Position numbers and translations under genes: made by a program. The notes beneath the pieces were generated by a model. The model did not search any database, was not told the origin of the DNA, and saw nothing but the letters and a program-made list of their open reading frames with translations. A stretch of 64,000 bases of DNA. It comes from Dactylorhiza incarnata. Lineage: Eukaryota > Streptophyta > Magnoliopsida > Asparagales > Orchidaceae. Position 1 is the stretch's first letter, and each line of letters opens with the position of its first letter. The DNA lies in the NCBI GenBank assembly GCA_033032865.1, contig JAWHQI010000064.1:744001-808000 (forward strand), written 5' to 3'. Shown piece by piece: positions 56,160-64,000 of the stretch.

Positions 56160-58640
56160 TTAGCCTCCCTGGGAGGTCAACCTGCCCTGCCGGCTAGAGA
56201 GAGCCCGGTCAGCGGAACCATCCGAGGGGAAAAACACTTAGCCTCCCTAGGAGGTCAACCTGCCCTGCCGGCTAGAGAGAGCCCGGTCAGCGGAACCATC
56301 CGAGGGGAAAAATCACTTACCCTCCCTGGGAGGTCAACCTGCCCTGCCGGCTAGAGAGAGCCCGGTTAGCGTAACCGTCCGAGGGGAAAAGAACTTGGCC
56401 TCCCTGGGAGGTCAACTTGCCCTGCCGGCTAGAGAGAGACCGATCAGCGGAACCGTCCGAGGGGAAAAGGACGTACACTCCCTGGGAGGTCAACCTGCCC
56501 TGCCGGCTAGAGAGAGCCCGGTCAGCGGAACCGTCCGAGGGGAAAAGAACTTGGCCTCCCTGGGAGGTCAACCTGCCCTGGCGGCTAGAGAGAGCCCGGT
56601 CATGGGAACTGTCCGAGGGGAAAAGAACTTGGCCTCCCTGGGAGGTCAGCCTGCCCTGCCGGCTAGAGAGAGCTCGGTCAGTGGAACCGTCCGAGGGGAA
56701 AAGGACTTACCCTCCCTGGGAGGTCAACCTGCCATGTCGGCTAGAGAGAGCCAGGTCAGCGGAACCGTCAGAGGGGAAAAGAACTTACCCTCCATAGGAG
56801 GTCAACCTGCCCTGCCGGCTAGAGAGAGCCCGGTCAGCGGAACCGTCCGAGGGGAAAAGAACTTGGCCTCCCTGGGAGGTCAACCTTCCCTGCCGGCTAG
56901 AGAGAGCCCGGTCAGCGGAACCGTGTGAGGGGAAAAGAACTTGGCCTCCCTGGGAGGTCAACCTGCCCTGCCAGCTAGAGAGAGCCCGGTCAGCGGAACC
57001 GTCCAAGGGGAAAAGGACTTACCCTCTCTGGGAGGTCAACCTGCCCTACCGGCTGGAGAGAGCCCGGTCAGCAGAACCGTCCGAGGGGAAAAGAACTTGA
57101 CCTCCCTGGGAGGTCAACCTGCCCTGCCGGCTAGAGAGAGACCGATCAGCGGAACCGTCCGAGGAGAAAAGAACTTGGCCTCCCTAGGAGGTCAACCTGC
57201 CCTGCCGGCTAGAGAGAGCCCGGTCAGCGGAACCGTCTGAGGGGAAAAGAACTTGGCCTCCCTGGGAGGTCTACCTGCCCTGCTGGCTAGAGAGAGCCCG
57301 GTCAGCGAAACCGTCTGAGGGGAAAAGAGCTTACCCTCCCTGGGAGGTCTACCTGCCCTGCCGGCTAGAGAGAGCCCGGTCAGTGGAACCGTCCGAGGGG
57401 AAAAGAACTTACCCTCCCTGGGAGGTCAACCTGCCCTGCCAGCTAGAGAGAGCCCGGTCAGCGAAACCGTCCAAGGGGAAAAGAGCTTACCCTCCCTGGG
57501 AGGTCAACCAGCCCTGCCGGCTAAAGAGAGTCCGGTCAGCAGAACCGTCCGACGGGAAAAGAGCTTACCCTCCCTGGGAGGTCAACCTACCCTGCCGGCT
57601 AGAGAGATCCTGGTCAGCGGAACCGTCCGAGGGGAAAAGAGCTTACCCTCCCTGGGAGGTCAACCTGCCCTGTCGGCTAGAGAGAGCCCGGTCAGCGGAA
57701 CCGTCCGAGTGGAAAAGAACTTACCCTCCCTGAGAGGCCAACCTGCCCTGCCGGCTAGAGAGAGCCCGGTCAGCGGAACCGTCTGAGGGGAAAAGAGCTT
57801 ACCCTCCGTGGGAGGTCAACCTGCCCTGCCGGCTAGAGAGAGCCCGGTCAGCGGAACCGTCCGAGGGGAAAAGAACTTACCATCCCTGGGAGGTCAACCT
57901 GCCCTGCCGGCTACAGAGAGCCCGGTCAGCGGAACCGTCCGAGGGGAAATGGACTTACCCTCCCTGGGAGGTCAACCTGCCCTGCCGGCTACAGAGAGCC
58001 CGGTCAGCGGAACCGTCCGAGGGGAAAAGAACTTGGCCTCCCTGGGAGGTCAACCTGCCCTGCCGGCTAGAGAGAGCCCGGTCAGTGGAACCATCCGAGG
58101 GGAAAAGAACTTGGCCTCCCTGGGAGGTCAACCTACCCTACCGGCTAGAGAGAGCTCGATCAGCGGAACCGTCCGAGTGGAAAAGGACTTACCTTCCCTG
58201 GGAGGTCAACCTGCCCTGCCTGCTAGAGAGAGCCTGGTCAGCGGAACCGTCCGAGGGGGAAAAGAACTTACCCTCCCTGGGAGGTCAACCTGCCTTGCCG
58301 GCTAGAGAGAGCCCGGTCAGCGGAACCATCCGAGGGGAAAAGAACATGACCTCCCTGGGAGTTTAACCTGCCCTGCCGGCTAGAGAGAGCCCGGTCAGCG
58401 GAACCGTCCGAGGGGATAAGAACTTACCCTTCCTGGGAGGTCAACCTGCCCTGCCGGCTAGAGAGAGCCCGGGCAGCGGAACCGTCCGAGGGGAAAAGAG
58501 CTTACCCTCCCTGGGAGGTCAACCTGCCCTGCCGACTAGAGAGAGCCCGGTCAGCGGAACCGTCCGAGGGGAAAAGAACTTACCCTCCCTGGGAGGTCAA
58601 CCTGCCCTGCCGGCTAGAGAGAGCCCGGTCAGCGGGTCTG
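56160..58640 (+). repeat. 78-bp tandem array, about 32 copies
   Basis: The unit is anchored by CCTCCCTGGGAGGTCAACCT, GGCTAGAGAGAGCCCGGTCA and GGAACCGTCCGAGGGGAAAA. Successive copies start 78 bp apart (79 in rare cases). Copies differ at a few positions, mainly AGAACTTGGC versus GGACTTACC at the joint. Because 78 is divisible by three, long frames stay open on both strands (repeating RESPVSGTVRGEKNLASLGG on plus). There is no start codon, splice signal or unique flanking coding DNA, so I treat it as a minisatellite. It ends in the flank of the SIRE-like LTR at 58653. Confidence 0.92.
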
Positions 58641-58652
58641 CTCGGGGCTAAC

Positions 58653-60432
58653 TGAAAGAATATAAGTATGCTTACTAATTCACCTAGAGGGGGGTGAATA
58701 GGTCTTTTGAGTTTTACTTGATAATTATGGCATGTTAAAACTATTCTAATCAGAGAATCAAGCAACACAGAAAAACACACAAGTGTTTATAGAGGTTACT
58801 CAAGACAGGATGTCTTGAGTAGTCCTCTTTCCCCCTTAACCCTTCTAACAGTGTGTTAGACAGGGCCAACTCCTCCAAACTCGGCTCCAAGAGCTTACAA
58901 CACAAGTTCCTCAGAACTTCTCAGATCAAAGATGATCCTACCTCAGGACAAAAGTCCCTACAACTCAGAGCTATCACCAGCTCCTACCTCATGCACTCCT
59001 TCCCTACAAACTCAGAGGAATCCACCTCCTACAGCTCAGAACACCTCCTGTTCCTACCTCAGGAAACAAGCCTTACTCCTCAGGCTAAACAGCCCTACAA
59101 TCTCAGGCAAACCAGCTGTTAGGAAAATGATTTCTCTTAACCCCTGAAAATGAGTTAAATATGAATTCCAAGAAAGGAAAATCAAGGTAAGTAAATATGC
59201 GTCGAATAGTATTCGACGCAACATCGAAGTTGTATCGACGTTCCTTTCAGAATGAGTCGAAGTACCTTTAAGAAGAATTTGATGTATCCTATGTCGACGT
59301 TGCTCTGACTTCTAGTCGACGCATCTTGAGAAGTCGACGCACCGTAGTCGACGCACCTTCCTTATTCTCCTCTCGACGTCCATCCAGGATGAATTTGACG
59401 CTTACGTCGAATAGTAATCGACGCACGTCGATTACTATGATTAATTCAAAAATCGCAGATCTCTTTCCTTCTTTTATAGATCTGATTTATATGGAATCAA
59501 TTTATTCTTTATAGCCGTTCTGAATCATTCTTTCCTCTAATAGATTCTTGGCTAAATTGATTAAATTCTTTATGGACATTATTTGAAATCAGATTGAATA
59601 CTTTCCTTCTATGGATATAACTGTTATGGACATTTCTCTTTCTTTCTAATACTCTGCCTGCTACTTGATTACTCTCCTATAGTGTTATTTTAATAAACAG
59701 AGCTATAAATAACCAAGGAGGTCGGCAGAGAAAAACAAGAAGTGATCCACCATATACACATTGAAAAAGAGGAAAAGCTCCCAAAAGTGAAAAAGAGAGA
59801 GAATAGAGAAATTGTTCTGCAGCAACCATCAAGCATTCTTCTTCTTCTGCTTCTAAAGCCATACTGCTGCAAAATTCTGAAAAGCTTACAATCTCCTTCT
59901 CACTATAGAAGGGAGATTTAATTCACTATTTCTTGTGCTTCCAATCTTCTTGCTAGGAAGAAGATTCATTCTTGTCTTAAATACTTCTTTTCTTTTTTCT
60001 TATTTTCATTCTCACATATTGTAAAAGAGTTTTTAGAATCACTCTTCAAAAAATTCAGTTGTACTGGTTCTAAGAGTCTCCTTTTCAAAAGACTCAGTTG
60101 GTTCTAAGAGTCTCCTTGTCAAAAGACTCAGGGTGGTTCTAAGAGTCTCCTTATCAAAAGACTCAGTGCAAGATAGTGAATTTCCTACCAAGGGGGTAGA
60201 AGAGTGGACTACCCAAAGTTTGGGGAATCACTATATTTCTTTGTGTTGTGCTGTGATTTTTCTTATTGCATTTATTTTTCTTTACTTGTTTAATTCTTGT
60301 TGGTGTGTGGGAAGCTCTAATCTGTGATCACTACACTCATATATATATAATTATTAACTTTGCACAAAAATATTTTAAATCTCTATTCACCCCCCTCTAG
60401 AAAATTCTAGTGAGGTTAACTGTGCACTTTCA
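58653..60432 (+). mobile_element. 5' LTR of a SIRE/Maximus-like copia element
   Basis: It begins TGAAAG and ends CTTTCA, with a primer site directly after it. The phrases CACCTAGAGGGGGGTGAATA near the start and CACCCCCCTCTAGAAAATTC near the end are typical of SIRE-type LTRs. 59197-59445 contains many CGTCGA/TCGACG words in inverted pairs. A likely polyadenylation and U5 zone follows 59700. The right LTR is outside the window. Confidence 0.8.
60066..60167. repeat. Three 34-bp repeats, each a small hairpin
   Basis: GGTTCTAAGAGTCTCCTT-N-TCAAAAGACTCAG occurs three times head to tail with one or two changes. Inside each, GAGTCT and AGACTC pair. It lies in the R/U5 part of the LTR. Confidence 0.88.
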
Positions 60433-60446
60433 ATTGGTGTCAAAGC
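60433..60446 (+). promoter_or_regulatory. tRNA-iMet-like primer binding site
   Basis: ATTGGTGTCAAAGC sits directly at the LTR end; TGGTGTCAAAGC differs at two bases from the usual TGGTATCAGAGC. An (AT)n run follows at about 60500-60530. Confidence 0.75.
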
Positions 60447-60494
60447 GAGGTTGATCTAAAAAGGTTAACTCCTTGATAAAAAAGATCCTACCTC

Positions 60495-60530
<36 letters not shown>

Positions 60531-60546
60531 AACAATTATTTTTCAC

Positions 60547-62824
60547 ATGGCACAAATCAAAGATTATGCTTCCACCAGACCACCAATGTGCAATCTTGAA
60601 AAGTTTGCAGTTTGAAAAACAAGAATTAGGATTTATATGAACTCTATTGATGAAGATTTATTTTATGTTATCTTGACAGGTCCTCCCAAGCCTTATAGAA
60701 AAGACTCAAGTGGTGAAGTGACTCAAACACTTGTCCCAAAGGCTGAGTGGACAGTTGAAGAGAAAAAGGCAAGAACATGTGATGCAAAGGCTATAAATAT
60801 TTTGGTCTCAACCCTCTCTGATGAAATCTTTCAAAGGGCTGTTGATTGTGAATCAGCCAAAGAAATTTGGGAGGCTCTCATAAAGATGGTAGAAGGAAGT
60901 GCTGATGAAAGAAAAGATAGGAAGGCTCTATTGATCTCTCAATATGAGAACTTCCAAAAGAAGAATGAAGAAATCATCTCTGAGATGTATGACAGATTTA
61001 GTCTGATCATCAATCAACTAAGGGACTTGGATAGAGAAATCTCTCTTACAGAGATCAATGACAAATTGTTGATGAGTCTCCCAAGCTCATGGGACTCAAG
61101 GATATGGGCAATAAGAGACACGAGAGGACAAAGGGAAATTTCAACAGGTGCTCTCTTAGGAAAACTCAGATCCTATGAGCAACTGCTGAAAACCAGAGAA
61201 GAGAAGAAGAGAAGAGAAAACACCCCAACTTCTTCAAAAAACAGGAACATTGCATTAAAAGCAACAGAAGAAAGAAGCTTTGTCACTGAAGAAGAACTAT
61301 TCAATTTCCTGGCCAGAAAATTCAAGAAATGGGTCAGGACAGATGGATCAAGAAGGAGAGAGTCAAAACCAAGGTATGACAAAACTTCTACTAAAGAAAT
61401 TATTTGTTACTCCTGCAGGAAACCAGGACATATTGCCCCAGAATGTTCAGAAAATGCTGAGATAAAGAAAGATCTGAAAAAGAAAGATCTCAAGAAAAAG
61501 GGGAAGAAGAAAGAAAGAGGCTTTATGGCAGAAGCCTGGAGTGATACAGACTCTGAGGACAGCTCCTCTTCTAAGAGTGACAATGAAGAGCCTAAGCAAG
61601 AAGATCTATGCTTAATGGCCCTTGAAGGCTCAAAGAATGATGATGGTGCTAAATCATGGAGTGAGACAGGATCAGAAGAAAGCATATCTTCTGAAGATGA
61701 GCATTTTTGATGAAATAGATTTTCAAAGTGATAATTTCAGAAATGATTTTATGGGAATGTGTCTAGATCAACTAAAAGCTACACAAGAAATTAAAGATCT
61801 AAAGGAACAAATTAATGTTGCTAAAAACCAGAGAAATAGAGAGGATAAATGCTCTAAAAATTTTGAAGTAAACATCATAGAAAAGGAAGTAGAAAGGGCT
61901 AGAATAGAAAACCAGCTCCTTAAGGATAAGGTATCCCAGGCAAAAGCCTTTGAAGAATCAATAAACATGAGAAGCCAAACTCTCAAGGAAATCACTGAAC
62001 AACAAACAAGGAGACATAAAAATCTTGGTCTATGGGCTGATCCCTCAACCAGCCAAGTTCCATCCAACAAACCTGCTTGGATGATCCCTGTAAAATTCAC
62101 AAAACCCATCAAATCAAACCAAGAAAAAGACTCACTAAATAAGGAAGAAGACTCCCTCAAGGAAATAAAACAATTTGATGAAACATCATATTATTCAGCT
62201 GATGACTCTCAAACTTCATCTGAAGAAGCAACTAAGCCAAAAGAAACAATACATAAAAGAACAAAATCAGAAAAAGGAAAAAAGAAAATGTGTGAAGATA
62301 CAGTTGCGTCGACTTTATATCGACGCATGAATGATAGTGCGTCGACTTTTACTCAACGCAACCTCTCAGATGCCTCGACCTCTACTCGACGCTTGAATAA
62401 AAGTACGTCGACTTCCAATCAACGCAACTTTTTCCATGCGTCGATATCAGATCAACGCTATCGGGAGAAAGCGCCGAATATAAATCGAAGCAACTATCAA
62501 CATGCGTCGAATAGATATCGACGCATAAAAATTCAGAGCAACTTAAATGCCTATTCTCCAAAAACCTTCTATAATTCCCATTCAGGATCCATTCATCCTA
62601 ACCATGATTTCCATCCTAATCAACACATCTATCCTAACCAAAATTTCTACCCTAAACCTGGTAACCAAAATTCCCATCCTAATCAAACTTTCTATCCTAA
62701 TCAACCCTTCTATCCTTCTCTAAACTCAAATTATCATAAGAATAAGATAATCAAGTGCCATATATGTAACAAAACTGGTCACCTTGCCAAACAATGTTGG
62801 CACAACCAATCAAACTATCTGTAA
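60547..62824 (+). pseudogene. SIRE-like copia gag, broken by one stop and one frameshift
   Basis: The start is ATG 60547 (MAQIKDYASTRPPM). A TGA at 60613-60615 falls where this family has Trp. After it the frame is open to 61710: gag core (SAKEIWEALIKMVEGSADER, LLISQYENFQ, EMYDRFSLIINQLRDL), a knuckle CYSCRKPGHIAPEC and a Ser/Asp/Glu-rich tail. The protein continues one frame over from about 61700 (FDEIDFQSDNFRND) to 62824 with a coiled coil, WADPSTSQVPSNKPAW, and a final knuckle CHICNKTGHLAKQC. Residues encoded by 62305-62525 are a degenerate AST-X3-RR repeat caused by the TCGACGCA word array. No protease, integrase or RT follows before 63264. Confidence 0.85.
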
Positions 62825-63263
62825 AAATTAGTCCTAGACTGACTTAGAACTAGGAAGATATAAAAAGAAATAAACACCTAAAATTCTTCAGGAAAATCAA
62901 AAGTCACGTCGACTTCTAATCGACGCACCGTCGATGACTCAACTCAATAAGTGAAATCGACGCATATGTCGATTACAATCGACGCATACGTCGATACGAA
63001 ACCCTAACATCTTAACGCGGGCTGTATCGACGCTTACGTCGAATTCCACTCGACGTAACGTCGACTTCATAAAAACGAGCGGCAATGCTAAAATATTTTC
63101 GGTCACATCCACTGAAGTACCGAATAAGCCTCGAATTGAGTCCCGTTTCGACGCTTCACCTGACTTAAAAAGACTCTTCAATTAGAAACCTTCACTACTC
63201 TGCATCCTTTATCCTTCTTGCTCCTTAGTCCAGCCATTTCCTCCTCTCTTTCACTGACCTAAA

Positions 63264-64000
63264 ATGGCTCCCAAGATAAACTCCGGTTTCGACATTGACC
63301 TCGACTCCTTCCAAGCCGCTGCAAAAAATTATAAGAACATCATAGCTCTCTTCACTGAAGCTGGATTGGACAAACTCATCTCCACAAGATGCAAGCTCCT
63401 GGAAACATAGCTCACAGAGCTGATGACTCATGTTCAGATATCTGAACAAGGAGAAATCCAGGGAACAATCTATGAGACACCAGTCTCAATCTCTGCAGAA
63501 CATATTAGGACCACCTTTGATCTTCCTTTAGGTATATCCTAATATTATCTTTGTTCAAATAAAATAGGGAAAGGAAATCAATTTCTAAAGAGTAACCTTA
63601 TAAGTCTTTATCATTCCCCTATTAGGTGATGAATCTATAGACCTCACACCTGATGAAATCAAGCATCTGCTAACCACCATGAAGTTTTCAAGGGATAAAC
63701 CAATCCATCTAAAGAAAATAGAGTTTTCTGAGGAGTACAGTCTGCTAGCAGATATAGTAGGAAATATACTACTATGTAAAATTTCAGCCCATGATACAGT
63801 ACCCAAGCAGCAACTGAACATCATGGGGGCCCTTGTATTGAAGAAGAAAATAGACTAGGCCAGCTGTCTGCTCAAGATGATAGGCTCTAGATATTCTCAC
63901 AAAGAGAATGCCTACATGAGGATTATGAGTCAAGTACTCTTCCACTCCTTCCCTGACCTATGTAGGTCAAAAGGAATTCTTATCCCTCCTGGAAAGAGGA
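63264..64000 (+). pseudogene. Spliced plant-transposon-protein-like gene, two stops, runs off the window
   Basis: From ATG 63264 the frame reads MAPKINSGFDIDLDSFQAAA and LFTEAGLDKLIST, meets TAG at 63408-63410, and continues in the same frame through ETPVSISAEHIRTTFDLPL. A donor (G|GTATATCC) at 63531/63532 and acceptor (CTATTAG|GT) at 63625/63626 join in phase to DESIDLTPDEIKHLLTTM. A second TAG at 63856 sits where Trp would fit, then ASCLLKMIGSRYSHKENAY and RSKGILIPPGKR to the edge. The layout recalls the 'putative plant transposon protein' domain found beside plant retroelements; I recognise the style, not a function. It lies in the position where pol would be expected. Confidence 0.6.

Noticed and set aside
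56160..58640. CRISPR array or a true repetitive protein gene
   Set aside because: Repeats adjoin with no unique spacers, the setting is a plant genome, frames are open on both strands only because the unit is 78 bp, and no start or splice signal was found.

Overview
The window is plant nuclear DNA, almost certainly from an angiosperm. The evidence is a five-exon plant-type GH5 endo-beta-mannanase gene, the 3' exons of an LRR receptor-like kinase, plant Ty1/copia and Ty3/gypsy (Tekay-like and Athila-like) retrotransposons, Tourist-like MITEs and a plant tRNA-Asp sequence. I cannot name the species. No prokaryotic features are present. About four fifths of the window is retrotransposon or other repeat.

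Layout. 1-21174 is a four-layer nest. An old (+) gypsy remnant (LTR tail 7492-7779, LTR 19988-21174) is split by a (-) Tekay-like chromovirus at 8708-18504, whose two 2.36-kb LTRs are bounded by the 5-bp duplication CGATA. The left LTR of the old remnant is split by a (-) copia element (4811-7491). That copia is split in turn by a young, non-coding, large-LTR element (1-4810). 21175-22439 is a decayed (-) copia integrase. 22440-37837 is a complex of Athila-like elements primed by tRNA-Asp. It comprises a short (+) element with a two-zinc-knuckle ORF, head-to-head LTR ends, a (-) gag-protease element whose 3' non-coding arm reappears inverted beyond its primer site, and a complete tRNA-Asp copy with its CCA next to the last LTR. 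37838-40394 is the 3' half of a (+) copia that sits in or beside the LRR-RLK gene, whose last two exons are at 40461-41346.

The only apparently intact host gene is the mannanase (43612-49186, minus strand, 452 residues after splicing). Its introns hold serial Tourist-like MITE insertions. 49187-52348 is AT-rich intergenic DNA with more MITEs. 52349-58652 holds an unusual repeat unit: a TATA-driven three-exon reading frame (53123-54723) encoding an unrecognised 479-residue coiled-coil protein, followed by a related promoter-like segment carrying a GC-rich minisatellite and about 32 copies of a 78-bp tandem repeat. 58653-64000 is the 5' part of a SIRE/Maximus-like copia element: LTR, broken gag, no visible pol, then a broken spliced gene resembling the 'putative plant transposon protein' family.

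The most unusual signals are the captured full-length tRNA-Asp flanked by inverted LTR ends (36000-36235), the inverted architecture around it, and three unrelated elements that are each saturated with their own short CpG-rich word in both coding and non-coding parts: CGCACG in the Athila-like LTRs, GGCGAGTA in the 53-kb unit, and TGCGTCGA/TCGACGCA in the SIRE-like element.
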